Shown here in pieces: positions 35,256 through 44,850 of a stretch of 64,000 bases of DNA (within the stretch, counting starts at the first letter, position 1; each line of letters opens with the position of its first letter). The notes beneath the pieces are model-generated. The model searched no databases, had not been told where the DNA came from, and saw only the letters and a list, made by a program, of their open reading frames with translations. This DNA comes from Bin5 sp034422415 (GTDB lineage Bacteria > Chloroflexota > Anaerolineae > Caldilineales > Caldilineaceae): contig OZ241871.1 in NCBI GenBank assembly GCA_965202955.1, forward strand, positions 1,674,001-1,738,000. Reading direction: 5' to 3'. Position numbers and translations under genes: made by a program.

Positions 35256-38159
35256 ATGAAACTCTTTCTGCGAACCCTGGCGATCATCGTTGTCGCCCTA
35301 AAGCGGATCTTCGCCCAGCAGTGGCTGGCGCTGGCGCTGGTCCTGGGTTTGGTCTCCTCGATTGTGCTCGTGATGAGCATTCCCCTGTATGCGGACGCGG
35401 TCTATTACCGCCTGTTGCGCGAGGAGTTGACCGCGGTGGGCCTCAATGAGAGGTTTTCCCGGCCGCCGTTTGCCTATATGTTCCGCTATTTGGGCTCGAC
35501 GTACGGTCCGCAGGAGTGGGAGGATATCGCACAGCTCGACACCTATATGAGCAGGCAGGCGGCGGGCGAGTTGGGGCTGCCGCACAAGAAGACGATCCGC
35601 TATTTCAAGACGGACAATTTTCGGCTGTTCCCGACCGACCAGATCGCGTACGCGGACACGACCGACCCGCTGGAGTGGGTAAATATAGGCTTTATCTCGG
35701 GCTTTGAACAGGCGGTCGACATCATCGAAGGCGCGTTCCCGGCGGTTTCGCCTTCCGATTCAGAGGAGGCGATTGAGGCGCTGGTGCACAAGGAGCTGGC
35801 GGACGAGATCGGGCTGCAGGTGGGGGAGCAGTACATGCTGTTCCGCCGCATTCGGTCGGAGAACGGGGACAGCCAGCGATACCAGACGCCGGTGCGGGTG
35901 GCGGGGGTGTGGGAGGTGGCGGACCTGACCAGCGACGTCTGGTTCTACAATCCGTCGACGCTGGAAACGCTGTTTGTGATCCCGGAAGAGAGCTACCACA
36001 ACCGGATTGCGCCGGTCTACCCGAAGGATGTGAATCTGGGGCTGTGGTACCTGGTGATGGACGGCTCGGACGTAACGTCGAGCGATGTGAGGAATCTGCT
36101 GATACGGGGGCGGCGGGTGGAGCAGCGGGTAACGTCGTTGCTGGCGAACAGCCAGTTGAGCGTTTCGCCGCTGGACGCGCTGCGGCGCTACCGCCGGGAA
36201 AGCGGGCTGCTGACAACGATGCTGTATGCGTTCAGCGTGCCGATCATCGGTCTGTTGCTGGCATTTATCGGGCTGGTGGTCGGCCTGGCGGTGGCGCGGC
36301 AGCGCAACGAGGTGGCGATATTGCGCAGCCGCGGCGCGACGGTGGGGCAGGTGGCCGGCATTTCGGGGCTGGAGGCGCTGTCGCTGGGCGTGCTGGCGCT
36401 GCTTTGCAGTGTGCCGCTGAGTTTTGCGGTGGCGCGGCTGATCGGATCGACGCGCAGTTTTCTCAACTTCACAATCGAATCGGACCTGCGGCTGGTGCTG
36501 ACGCAGTCGACGCTGCAGTTCGGGATTGGGGCGGTGTTGCTCGCGTTTCTGGCGCAGACGCTGCCCTCCTTTTCGGCGGCGCGGCACACGATTGTGACCT
36601 ACAAGATGGAGATGGCGCGCACCTTGCGCCCGCCATGGTGGCAGCGGGCCTACCTGGACATTCTGTTGCTGATTCCGGCGGGATACGGCATCTATCTGCT
36701 GCGCAGGCAGGGCAGCATCAGCATGCCGGGGACGGTGACGGATGACTCGGTGTTTCAGAATCCGCTGCTGTTTCTGATACCGGCGCTGGCGATATTCGCG
36801 CTGACGCTGGTGACGCTGCGGGTGCTGCCGGTCTTCATGCAGATTGTGGCCTGGTTTGCGTCGAAGGGCGGGGGCGTGGGTGTGCTGCTGGCGAGCCGTC
36901 ACCTGGCGCGCAACCGGGGGATGTATACGGCGCCGATGATTCTGCTGGTGCTGACGCTGAGCCTGTCGGCGTTCACGACGTCGCTGGCGCAGACGCTGGA
37001 CGGCCATCTATTCGACCGGGCCTACTATAAGGTTGGGGCGGACGGGCGGCTGGTGGAGTTGGGGGATTCGCCGCAGTCGCGGGGCGGAGGCGGCTTCGGG
37101 GCCGGGACCGCGACCTCTGATGATTCGGAAGGGGAACCGGCGGGACCGTTGTGGACATTTGTGCCGGTATCGGAGCATCTGAAGGTGCCGTCCATCAAGG
37201 CGGCGACGCGCATCGCACGCTTTGAATCGCGGATACACCTGGATGGACGCTGGCGGAATGGTCAGATTTTCGGGATCGACCGGCTGGATTTTCCGAAGGC
37301 GGCCTACTGGCGGCGGGATTTTGCCGCGGCGCAGCTTGGCTCGTTGATGAATTCGCTGGCGCTGGAGTCTGAAGGGGTGCTGGTGGACCGGGGTCTAATG
37401 CGTCAGTTCGGGCTGCGGGTGGGGGACTTGATCCAGGTGTCGGCGGCGCGCTACGGGCTGCGGGCAGAGATGCAGCTGAAGATCATGGGCGATTTCAACT
37501 ACTTTCCGACGTGGTACGCGCAGGATGACGGGCCGCTGGTGGTGGCCAATCTCGACCATCTGTTCGAGCGGATGGGGGGGCAGTTCCCCTATGAGGTGCT
37601 GGTGCGGACCGACCCGCGCACCGATTACGAGGACATGGTTCGCGAGCTGCGACTGCACGATCTGAACGTGCTCAGCTACTTTTCGGCGCGCGCGCGCATT
37701 ATGGAGGAGCAGCAGCTGCCGCAGCGCCAAGGGCTGTTCGGCGTTCTTTCGGTCGGTTTTCTGGCGGCGGCGCTGCTGACAGTGCTGGGGTTCCTGCTGT
37801 ACACGCTGTTTTCGTTCCGCCGGCGCTTCATCGAGCTGGGGACGCTGCGCTCGATCGGGCTTTCATCGGGGCAGATGACGATGTTCCTAGCGTGGGAGCT
37901 GGCCTTTCTGATCCTGGTGGGGATCGGCGCGGGGACGCTGTTGGGGACGTCGGTCAGCAACCAGTTCATCCCCTATCTGCAGGTGGGGAATACGGCTGCG
38001 GACCTGACGCCGCCGTTCGTGGTGGGGATAGCATGGCCGGCGATCACGCGCGTGTATGCGCTGTTCGGGATACTGTTCGTGGCCGCGCTGGGCGTGCTGG
38101 TGACGCTGCTGATGCGGATGAAGATATTCCAGGCGATCAAGCTGGGTGAGACGGTGTAA
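35256..38159 (+). CDS. Large FtsX-family ABC permease
   Basis: A 967-residue permease. An N-terminal transmembrane helix (WLALALVLGLVSSIVLVMSI) precedes a large extracytoplasmic domain with MacB-like sequence (ALVHKELADEIGLQVGEQYM). Then come FtsX core helices (MLYAFSVPIIGLLLAFIGLV, VARQRNEVAILRSRGATVGQ) and a middle helix group. A second extracytoplasmic domain follows (VDRGLMRQFGLRVGDLIQVS), and the final FtsX helices (FGVLSVGFLAAALLTVLGFL, LRSIGLSSGQMTMFLAWELA). The duplicated FtsX layout resembles lipoprotein- or macrolide-export permeases. Downstream ATPases would power it. Confidence 0.88.
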   Translation: MKLFLRTLAIIVVALKRIFAQQWLALALVLGLVSSIVLVMSIPLYADAVYYRLLREELTAVGLNERFSRPPFAYMFRYLGSTYGPQEWEDIAQLDTYMSRQAAGELGLPHKKTIRYFKTDNFRLFPTDQIAYADTTDPLEWVNIGFISGFEQAVDIIEGAFPAVSPSDSEEAIEALVHKELADEIGLQVGEQYMLFRRIRSENGDSQRYQTPVRVAGVWEVADLTSDVWFYNPSTLETLFVIPEESYHNRIAPVYPKDVNLGLWYLVMDGSDVTSSDVRNLLIRGRRVEQRVTSLLANSQLSVSPLDALRRYRRESGLLTTMLYAFSVPIIGLLLAFIGLVVGLAVARQRNEVAILRSRGATVGQVAGISGLEALSLGVLALLCSVPLSFAVARLIGSTRSFLNFTIESDLRLVLTQSTLQFGIGAVLLAFLAQTLPSFSAARHTIVTYKMEMARTLRPPWWQRAYLDILLLIPAGYGIYLLRRQGSISMPGTVTDDSVFQNPLLFLIPALAIFALTLVTLRVLPVFMQIVAWFASKGGGVGVLLASRHLARNRGMYTAPMILLVLTLSLSAFTTSLAQTLDGHLFDRAYYKVGADGRLVELGDSPQSRGGGGFGAGTATSDDSEGEPAGPLWTFVPVSEHLKVPSIKAATRIARFESRIHLDGRWRNGQIFGIDRLDFPKAAYWRRDFAAAQLGSLMNSLALESEGVLVDRGLMRQFGLRVGDLIQVSAARYGLRAEMQLKIMGDFNYFPTWYAQDDGPLVVANLDHLFERMGGQFPYEVLVRTDPRTDYEDMVRELRLHDLNVLSYFSARARIMEEQQLPQRQGLFGVLSVGFLAAALLTVLGFLLYTLFSFRRRFIELGTLRSIGLSSGQMTMFLAWELAFLILVGIGAGTLLGTSVSNQFIPYLQVGNTAADLTPPFVVGIAWPAITRVYALFGILFVAALGVLVTLLMRMKIFQAIKLGETV

Positions 38160-38160
38160 A

Positions 38161-38205
38161 AGACAGTTTTTAGTTTCTGGTTTCTAGTTTTTCGTTTCGA
38201 GTTGG
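38161..38205. repeat. AGTTTTTAGTTTC-type heptamer array
   Basis: About five T-rich units (CAGTTTTTAGTTTCTGGTTT and CTAGTTTTTCG) start two bases after the permease stop. Confidence 0.7.
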
Positions 38206-38248
38206 ATCCGCTCCGGGGGGCTGGGAGCGGGATAGAAGACATTGAAAG

Positions 38249-39271
38249 ATGGAACCGTTTATTCTGTGTGAAGGACTTGTCAAGATATACCAGATTGCCG
38301 ACCTGGAAGTGGTGGCATTGCAGGGGCTGAACCTGTCGGTGCGCTCGGGCGAGCTGATGGCGATCGTGGGTGTGAGTGGCAGCGGCAAGTCGACGCTGAT
38401 GAACATTCTGGGCGGGTTGGACCGGCCGACCGCGGGGCAGGTGCGGGTGGGCGATTTCAATCTGCTGAAGATGTCGGAGCGGGCGATCAACCGCTACCGG
38501 CGCGAGCAGGTGGGTTTCGTGTGGCAGCAGAGCGCGCGCAACCTGGTGCCGTACCTGAACGCGGTCGAGAATGTCGAGCTGCCGATGACGCTGGCCGGGT
38601 TCGCGGGGCGGGAGAAGCGGGAACGGGCGGAGGATTTGCTTGAGAAGGTGGGGCTGCGCGAGCGGATGAAACACCAGATGCGGGAGCTGTCGGGCGGTGA
38701 GCAGCAGCGGGTGGCGATCGCGGTCTCGCTGGCCAACAGGCCGGCGCTCCTGCTGGCAGACGAGCCGACGGGCGAGGTGGATACGGCGACCGCGCTGACG
38801 ATCTACTCGACGCTGCGCACGCTCAACGAGGAGTTGGGGCTGACGACGATCATCGTGAGCCACGACCCGACCATCGCGCGCCACGTGGACCGGGTGGTAG
38901 CGATCCGGGATGGGATGCTGGCGAGCGAAACGCGGCGGCAGGTGCGCACGGTGGAACGGTTCGACGAGGAGGCGCTCAACGCCGGCGGCGAGGGAATCGT
39001 CGAGGAGGAGGAGGAGCATTTCGAGGAGCTGGTGGTGCTGGACAGCTCGGGTCGACTGCAGATCCCGAAGGACGTGCTGCAGCAGTTTTCGATCCACGGG
39101 CGGGCGCTGCTCGACATCACGGACGAGGGCATTCTGATCCGGCCGGTGGAGAGCGAGAATGCGGAGGCGCCGGAGCTTGTGGCGCAGGAGCAGGCGGCGG
39201 CGGGCCGGTTGCGCCAGACGGGCGCCATCGGCGGCTTTTTCAGCCGTTTTCGGCGGAAGGGCAGGGATTAG
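38249..39271 (+). CDS. ABC ATPase (MacB/LolD type) with C-terminal AbrB-like domain
   Basis: A 340-residue protein. The first ~225 residues are a LolD/MacB-type ATPase: IVGVSGSGKSTLMNILGGLD, VGFVWQQSARNLVPYLNAVE, ELSGGEQQRVAIAVSLANRP, LLLADEPTGEVDTATAL and IIVSHDPTIARH. After an acidic linker (EGIVEEEEEHFEELVV) comes a SpoVT/AbrB-like swapped-hairpin sequence, VVLDSSGRLQIPKDVLQQFS followed by GRALLDITDEGILIRPV. AbrB domains normally bind DNA as dimers, so here it may drive ATPase dimerisation or moonlight in control. The C-terminus is basic (FSRFRRKGRD). It pairs with the FtsX permease upstream. Confidence 0.86.
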   Translation: MEPFILCEGLVKIYQIADLEVVALQGLNLSVRSGELMAIVGVSGSGKSTLMNILGGLDRPTAGQVRVGDFNLLKMSERAINRYRREQVGFVWQQSARNLVPYLNAVENVELPMTLAGFAGREKRERAEDLLEKVGLRERMKHQMRELSGGEQQRVAIAVSLANRPALLLADEPTGEVDTATALTIYSTLRTLNEELGLTTIIVSHDPTIARHVDRVVAIRDGMLASETRRQVRTVERFDEEALNAGGEGIVEEEEEHFEELVVLDSSGRLQIPKDVLQQFSIHGRALLDITDEGILIRPVESENAEAPELVAQEQAAAGRLRQTGAIGGFFSRFRRKGRD

Positions 39272-39273
39272 GG

Positions 39274-39365
39274 GTCGGTGGCCAGTAGTCAGTGGCCAGT
39301 AGTCAGTGGTCAGTGGTCAGTAGTCAGTGGCTAGTGGCCAGTAGTCAGTGGCCAGTAACTGCAGC
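39274..39365. repeat. Long CAGTGGC/CAGTAGT heptamer array
   Basis: About twelve near-perfect units in register (CGGTGGCCAGTAGTCAGTGG and so on) start right after the stop codon of the AbrB-fused ATPase and end in CCAGTAACTGCAGCAGGGGG. It is the longest array in the window. Confidence 0.9.
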
Positions 39366-39428
39366 AGGGGGAGGAGCGCTCCTACGTCAGAGATAGTTGT
39401 CGAGGGGGACTGGATAACGGAATCGTAG

Positions 39429-40202
39429 ATGGAAGAGAATCTTTACCCGAACACGGCGATCGAAACGGAAGATGTGTGGCGCGTCTATAAGACGGGCAGC
39501 CTGGAGGTGGCCGCGCTGAAGGGGGTCAACCTGCAGATTGCGCCGGCCACCTTTGCCGCGTTGAAGGGCCGCTCGGGCAGCGGCAAGACGACGCTGCTGA
39601 ACTGCATCGGCGGGCTGGACTCGCCAACGCAGGGGAAGATCCGCGTTTTCGGCGAAGAGATTCATGCCTGGAACGAGCGGCGGCTGACGCGCTGGCGGCG
39701 GGACCAGGTCGGCTTCATTTTCCAGTCTTTCGGACTGCTGCCGAGCCTGTCGGCCTTCGAAAATGTGGAGCTGATCCTGCGCATGTCCGGCGTCAAGAGC
39801 AAGGAGCGGCAGGAAAAGGCGATGAACTGCCTGGAGCTGGTGGGGCTGACGCGCTGGATGGCGCACCGGCCGTTTGAGCTGTCGGGCGGTCAGCAGCAGC
39901 GGGTGGCGATTGCGCGGGCGCTGGCGAACGACCCGAAACTGATTTTGGCGGATGAGCCGACCGGCGAGCTGGACAGCACGACCGCGCGCGAGATCCTGGG
40001 CCTGTTCCAGCAGATCGTGCGCGAACAGAAGGTCACGTTCCTGATCGTGACGCACGACAGCCTCGTGGACGACTACGTCGACTATGTGCTGTATCTGAGA
40101 GATGGACAGATCGACCTCGAGGGCGCGCATAACGGCCGCGCTTTGCCTGCCCCTGGTAGTGCGGCGCCGGTGAGCGCAGCGCCGGTGGCCAACGACCGCT
40201 GA
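39429..40202 (+). CDS. ABC transporter ATP-binding protein (MacB/LolD type)
   Basis: A 257-residue ATPase: LKGRSGSGKTTLLNCIGGLD (Walker A), VGFIFQSFGLLPSLSAFENV (Q-loop), ELSGGQQQRVAIARALANDP (signature), LILADEPTGELDSTTARE (Walker B) and FLIVTHDSLVDDYVDYV (H-loop). It ends with a short Ala/Pro-rich tail. It is the second ATPase after the FtsX permease, and the two may form a heterodimer or serve alternative permeases. Confidence 0.86.
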   Translation: MEENLYPNTAIETEDVWRVYKTGSLEVAALKGVNLQIAPATFAALKGRSGSGKTTLLNCIGGLDSPTQGKIRVFGEEIHAWNERRLTRWRRDQVGFIFQSFGLLPSLSAFENVELILRMSGVKSKERQEKAMNCLELVGLTRWMAHRPFELSGGQQQRVAIARALANDPKLILADEPTGELDSTTAREILGLFQQIVREQKVTFLIVTHDSLVDDYVDYVLYLRDGQIDLEGAHNGRALPAPGSAAPVSAAPVANDR

Positions 40203-40260
40203 CCGGCGTCGAGCAGACGACAGGCCGCCGGGGCCCGCCATCCCGGTCCGAGAAGGCCCG

Positions 40261-41280
40261 ATGCAGACGATCATACTGGAAAAACCGGGTTCGCTGCATC
40301 TGACGGAGACAGCGCCGCCGGCCGAACCGGGGCCGGGCGAGGCGCTGGTGCAGGTGCAGCGGGTCGGTATCTGCGGGACCGATTTACACGCGTTCCGCGG
40401 GCGGCAACCCTACTTCAGCTATCCCCGCATCCTCGGCCATGAGCTGGGCGTCGAGATCGCAGCGCTCGATCCGCAGACGCAGAGCGGTCTGCGCGTGGGC
40501 GACCTGTGCGCGGTCGAGCCGTATCTGAACTGCGGCGCGTGCAGCGCCTGCCGCCGCGGGCGCATCAACTGCTGCTCGGAGCTGCGGGTGCTGGGCGTGC
40601 ACACGGACGGGGGGATGCGGGAGCTGATCACGGTGCCGGTCGAGAAGCTGCACCGTTCGGAGACGCTGCCGGCGGAGCACCTGGCGCTGGTGGAGACGCT
40701 GTGCATCGGCGCGCACGCGGTGGACCGGGCCGGCCTGGAGCCGGAGCAGCCGGCGCTGGTGATCGGGGCGGGGCCGATCGGGTTGACCGCGGTGGCGTTT
40801 GCGCGGCTGGCGGGCGCAGAGGTTGCGGTGATGGAGATCGACGAGAACCGGATGCGCTTTGTGCAGGAGAACCTGGGGGTGGAGCATCTGATCGACGGGC
40901 GCGGGGACGCGGAGGCGCAGCTGCGGGCGGTCTTCGGGGGCGAGCTGCCGCTGACGGTCTTCGACGCCACCGGCAACGCGCGCTCGATGATGAAGGCATT
41001 GGAGCTGATCGAGCAGGGCGGGAGCGTCGTCTTCATCAGCCTGGTGCAGGATGAGATCAGCTTTCCCGACCCGGAGTTCCACCGTCGCGAGACGACGCTG
41101 ATCAGCAGCCGCAACGCGACCAGCGCCGACTTTGCGCGCGTGGTGCGAACGCTGGAGACGGGGGCGATCGAGCTGGCGCCGTGGCTGACGCACAGCGCGC
41201 CGCCGGAGACACTGGTCAGCGAGTTTCCCGGCTGGCTGCGGCCGGAGAGCCAGGTGGTCAAGGCGATGCTGCATTTCTGA
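40261..41280 (+). CDS. Zinc-dependent alcohol dehydrogenase family protein
   Basis: A 339-residue medium-chain dehydrogenase. Catalytic-zinc ligands are in VGICGTDLHAFRG and ILGHELGVEI. The structural-zinc loop is NCGACSACRRGRINCC. The nucleotide-binding fold is ALVIGAGPIGLTAVAFARLAG with the acidic residue in VMEIDE, implying NAD. The sequence style is that of sugar-alcohol or uronate-related dehydrogenases (L-galactonate or sorbitol dehydrogenase relatives). The Gfo/Idh gene 75 bases downstream is probably in the same operon. Substrate not determined. Confidence 0.85.
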   Translation: MQTIILEKPGSLHLTETAPPAEPGPGEALVQVQRVGICGTDLHAFRGRQPYFSYPRILGHELGVEIAALDPQTQSGLRVGDLCAVEPYLNCGACSACRRGRINCCSELRVLGVHTDGGMRELITVPVEKLHRSETLPAEHLALVETLCIGAHAVDRAGLEPEQPALVIGAGPIGLTAVAFARLAGAEVAVMEIDENRMRFVQENLGVEHLIDGRGDAEAQLRAVFGGELPLTVFDATGNARSMMKALELIEQGGSVVFISLVQDEISFPDPEFHRRETTLISSRNATSADFARVVRTLETGAIELAPWLTHSAPPETLVSEFPGWLRPESQVVKAMLHF

Positions 41281-41355
41281 CTGTGGTTTATGCGGACGCT
41301 GGACCGCAGCCCCATTTTCGCTTTCCACACAGACGAACGAGCAAAGGAACAGAAC

Positions 41356-42459
41356 GTGTCGACAGAAAAACCGAAGCTGCGCCATGCCGTGGTCGGCATG
41401 GGCGCGGGGATTTTCCGTTCGCATTCGATGGGGCTTGGCCTCGAGGAGGTAGAGGTGGTGGGCGGCTCCGACGTGGCGCCGGAGCCGGGGCAGGAGCGGG
41501 CCGAGGAGTGGGGCTGTCCCTTTTACCCGGACCACCGGCAGATGCTGGCGGAGACGCGGCCGGAGGTGACGGTGGTGATCACGCCGCATCCGTTTCACGC
41601 GCCGATCGCGATCGATGCGCTCAACGCGGGCAGCCACGTGCTGGTGGAGAAGCCGATTGCGACGCAGGTGAAGGATGCGGATGCGATGATCGCGGCGGCG
41701 CGGGCCAACGGTCGCGTGCTGGCGGTCAACTATCAGTACCGGCAGCTGCCGCATGTGCGGGCGATGAAGCGGCTGATCGACGGCGGGCAGCTGGGGCGGA
41801 TCCAGCGGGTGACGGGCGTCTTTCCGTGGATGCGCACGGCGGCCTACTACCTACGCGGGGGCTGGCGCGGCAGCTGGAAGGGGGAGGGCGGCGGCGTGCT
41901 GATGAACCAGGCGCCGCACGACCTGGACCTGCTCTGCCACGTGGTGGGGATGCCGCAGAAGGTCTACGCGGCGACCTGCACGCGGCTGCACGCGATCCAG
42001 ACCGAGGACACGGCCACCGCGCTGCTCGAATGGCCGGAAAATGCGCAGGGGACGATCTACTTCAGCACGACGGAGAGCGGCCCGCGCTGGCTGGAGGTCT
42101 CAGGCACGGGCGGGAAGATCGTGATGCACGCCGACCACATCGAGTACGAGCGCTACGAGACCGATCTGCGGCAGCTGATCACCGGCAGCGAGGCGGCGTT
42201 CGTGCGCCCGCAAGCGGAAGCGGCGGACGCGGGCATCGAAGATGAGCCGGAGATGCACGGACATGAGGCGGTCTACCGGGACTTCCACCGCGCGGTGCGG
42301 GAGGGCGGCGAGCCGCGCTGTAACGGCGAGGAGGGGCTCAAGTCGCTGGAGCTGGCGAATGCGATGATCTACAGCGGCGCGACGGGTGAGGCGGTGGACC
42401 TGCCGCTCGACCGGGAGGCGTACAGCGAGCTATTGGAGGGGTTGCAGGGGGAGGAATGA
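41356..42459 (+). CDS. Gfo/Idh/MocA family oxidoreductase
   Basis: A 367-residue NAD(P)-dependent sugar oxidoreductase: HAVVGMGAGIFRSHSMGLGL (Rossmann), VVITPHPFHAPIAIDALNAG, HVLVEKPIATQVKDADAMIA with the catalytic-region EKP motif, and LMNQAPHDLDLLCHVVGMPQ. The GTG start at 41356 follows AAAGGA seven bases upstream; the open frame from 41290 has no such site. It probably acts with the upstream dehydrogenase on a sugar or inositol derivative. Confidence 0.87.
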   Translation: MSTEKPKLRHAVVGMGAGIFRSHSMGLGLEEVEVVGGSDVAPEPGQERAEEWGCPFYPDHRQMLAETRPEVTVVITPHPFHAPIAIDALNAGSHVLVEKPIATQVKDADAMIAAARANGRVLAVNYQYRQLPHVRAMKRLIDGGQLGRIQRVTGVFPWMRTAAYYLRGGWRGSWKGEGGGVLMNQAPHDLDLLCHVVGMPQKVYAATCTRLHAIQTEDTATALLEWPENAQGTIYFSTTESGPRWLEVSGTGGKIVMHADHIEYERYETDLRQLITGSEAAFVRPQAEAADAGIEDEPEMHGHEAVYRDFHRAVREGGEPRCNGEEGLKSLELANAMIYSGATGEAVDLPLDREAYSELLEGLQGEE

Positions 42460-42518
42460 GGGGAGAGTGAAGAGCGAAAAAGCTTCTCTTCTATGGCAGC
42501 GGTTCAGTCACTTTGTGA

Positions 42519-42917
42519 TCAGATCGGTTGTACGCCCAGCAACAATTCTTCTGTGGTTTTGCCGGTAATCTGCATATAGAGAGCATTGTGGCAGAGGCCG
42601 GCATCATCGGTCCAGGCGATATCACCGCTATCCAGATAGACGGATTCAAAACATTCACGATCATTCCAGATTTTGAAGGCGTCGCTGCCGGCGAGGTGGG
42701 AGAGATCTACCTCCCCGGAAACGCCATCTGAGTACTCCAGCCAGATTCGAAAGCCTTCTCGGGCCTCAACTCTTACAGGGCGGGGAAGCGATACCGTTTT
42801 TCTGCGGTTGAAGACGGCGGAAATCCCGTCAGCGAATTTTTCCCAAATTGACAGCAGGGATTCGTGCCCTCTTGCGGGAACCGTATCTGCTGGCGGTGTC
42901 CTTCCCTTGGTCACCAT
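42519..42917 (-). CDS. DUF2442-like protein
   Basis: A 132-residue protein. The C-terminal 80 residues, including PRPVRVEAREGFRIWLEYSD, GVSGEVDLSHLAGSDAFKIW and FESVYLDSGDIAW, look like DUF2442, small proteins often paired with DUF4160 or toxin-antitoxin-like partners. No partner gene adjoins here. The N-terminal ~45 residues are unlike the family. It lies on the opposite strand to its neighbours. Confidence 0.65.
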   Translation of the reverse strand: MVTKGRTPPADTVPARGHESLLSIWEKFADGISAVFNRRKTVSLPRPVRVEAREGFRIWLEYSDGVSGEVDLSHLAGSDAFKIWNDRECFESVYLDSGDIAWTDDAGLCHNALYMQITGKTTEELLLGVQPI

Positions 42918-43422
42918 CCATTCACCCCCCCTTTGGTCTGATTCTTGGGTAGGGCTTTAACGTTGCACCGCTAACTTTTACACTATATACAGGAATGACG
43001 AGTTGTCAATAGTGAACGAGGTGTGGTGTATCCAAATATCGGGTACGTTTCCAGCTTCGCCGGGGAATCTTCACTGGATTCTGCTAGCTGTTTGTGCGAA
43101 TAACGCTGAATCTTGAAAGAATGGCAGATCTGATTTTTGAAGAGTGTTGGGGATATTGTATATTTCTGGTGGTAGCAGTGGCCACGTATGGCCCGCCCCA
43201 GAGGTGCAATGGCGCATCAGGAGCCAGAGAGAGTTTTCGGGAAGAGATTGCGTGAGAGGATGACGCGCTACGCGCCGCCGATGCGGAGACGGGTCGATTC
43301 GGACAGGCGGGAATCGTTCGAAACATGCGGCGCAGGAGAATGGGAGGGCCCCGGTGGTGTTGACTGCCGGGGCTTTTTGTTCGGCGGGCGGAACCGGGCA
43401 GGACAAAGAGGAGGGACGAACG
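42918..43422. other. Intergenic region, no gene supported
   Basis: Lies between the leftward DUF2442-like gene and the first rightward dioxygenase. AT-rich patches at 42970-43010 and 43100-43165 (GATATTGTATATTTC) are promoter candidates for the two directions. The last ~60 bases (GGGGCTTTTTGT to GAGGAGGGACGAACG) are duplicated ahead of the second dioxygenase. Confidence 0.5.
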
Positions 43423-44658
43423 ATGGAGATCGATCGCCAGAAATTCCTGGAGCAGGGTTACCTGGTTTTGCGGGAGGTGATCCCGCCGGAGCGGCTGGAG
43501 CAGCTGCGGCGGGACTTCGAGGTGCTGGTGGGAAGACAGCGGCGCATCTGGGCGCAGGAGCGGGGGCCGGATGACCCGCCGGGCGGCGCGTGGGAGACCC
43601 AGCCGCAGCCGCGGCTGGGTGCGTACCATCTGCTGATCGACGAGAGGACGGCGGGCACGGTGGAGGTCTGGCTGCAGGAGAGCACGCTGGGCGTGAGCCA
43701 GCAGCTGTTCAGCATGCCGGAGGCGGTGGGGATGGCGGGGATGATGCTGATGTGCAGCCCGGTGCGCGATCATGGGCCGGCGCGCTGGCATCGCGATGTG
43801 CACCCGATCGACATGGCGCCGCTGTCCGGCCTGCAGAAGGATTTGCGGGAGAACGGGCCCAAGTATCTGCAGTGGAACATCCCTCTGTATGACGACGATG
43901 TGCTGTGGGTGGTGCCGGGCAGCCACCGCCGCATCAATACGGAGACGGAGGACCGGGAACTGCTGGCGGACCCGCGGCAGCCGCTGACCGGGGCCATTCC
44001 GGTGGAGCTGAAGGCGGGCGACGGGGTCGTTTACGTCAACTATATTCTGCACTGGGGAAGCAACTACAGCGCCAAGATTCGGCGCACGATCCACGGCGGC
44101 CATACGATCTTTCCCTACTACCCGGACATGTCGTTCAGCGAATATCTGCCGGCGGAGGCGCGCGAACTGTTCAGGCAGTGGGACAGACGGAGCGCGGTGC
44201 TCCAGGACTGGACCGAGGCGGCGCTGCGCGCGGTGCTGCAGGGTGACGCAGCCGCGTACGATGGCGCGCTGCAGGCGCTGCAGCCGGGGGTGGGCGAGAA
44301 CGGCAAGATGGTGCTGTCGATCTACCTGTGCAAGGCCGCGCTGCATATGCAGGTTGTGAAACATCACGGCGCGCAGGCGAACGGCGCGTCCGACCCGCTG
44401 GCCGGCATCACGCAGGACTACCGCAGCCGCGCGCTGAGGCCGCACGCGATTTCAATCAACTGGGGGCCGCAGTTCGCGCAGCGCTTCACGGTGGAGGAGG
44501 CGGCTGCGCTGCACAGCCGTTTTGCGACGCTGGACGGGAAGCTGAAGGCGGAGGAGGATCATTTCGCGCCCGGTTTCCAGTCCAGCCCGATGCGTTACTA
44601 TTTCAACGAGATGCCGGCGGATTTCGGGCTGGGAGAGTTCATCGCCAGCTGGAGCTGA
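43423..44658 (+). CDS. Phytanoyl-CoA dioxygenase family protein, copy 1
   Basis: A 411-residue Fe(II)/2-oxoglutarate oxygenase-like protein. It starts MEIDRQKFLEQGYLVLREVI. The metal pair is His123/Asp125 in ARWHRDVHPIDM; the distal His and the 2-oxoglutarate-binding Arg probably lie in LHWGSNYSAKIRRTIHGGHT. The segment YLQWNIPLYDDDVLWVVPGS is typical of PhyH proteins. The start follows GAGGAGGGACGAACG. The close paralogue 190 bases downstream shares about 75 percent of positions by eye. Substrate unknown; these families are expanded in marine and host-associated Chloroflexota. Confidence 0.87.
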   Translation: MEIDRQKFLEQGYLVLREVIPPERLEQLRRDFEVLVGRQRRIWAQERGPDDPPGGAWETQPQPRLGAYHLLIDERTAGTVEVWLQESTLGVSQQLFSMPEAVGMAGMMLMCSPVRDHGPARWHRDVHPIDMAPLSGLQKDLRENGPKYLQWNIPLYDDDVLWVVPGSHRRINTETEDRELLADPRQPLTGAIPVELKAGDGVVYVNYILHWGSNYSAKIRRTIHGGHTIFPYYPDMSFSEYLPAEARELFRQWDRRSAVLQDWTEAALRAVLQGDAAAYDGALQALQPGVGENGKMVLSIYLCKAALHMQVVKHHGAQANGASDPLAGITQDYRSRALRPHAISINWGPQFAQRFTVEEAAALHSRFATLDGKLKAEEDHFAPGFQSSPMRYYFNEMPADFGLGEFIASWS

Positions 44659-44850
44659 CCTGGGCCGAGGCGCGACAGACGCGGCCGGTTCAGGCCAGAT
44701 CCTATAACTCGATCTTGAGCCATTGGGCGCCTTGCGCTTCCAGTCCAGCGTGGAGATTGGCTTTCAGCCACCCAGTTACGCCAGTAGAGTCGAATGCCGG
44801 GGCCTTTTGTCAGCGGGCGCAGCCAGCAGAATCAAGAGGAGGGACGAACA

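Noticed and set aside
39274..39365. CRISPR array
   Set aside because: The units are 7 bases long, contiguous and without unique spacers, and no cas gene is present.
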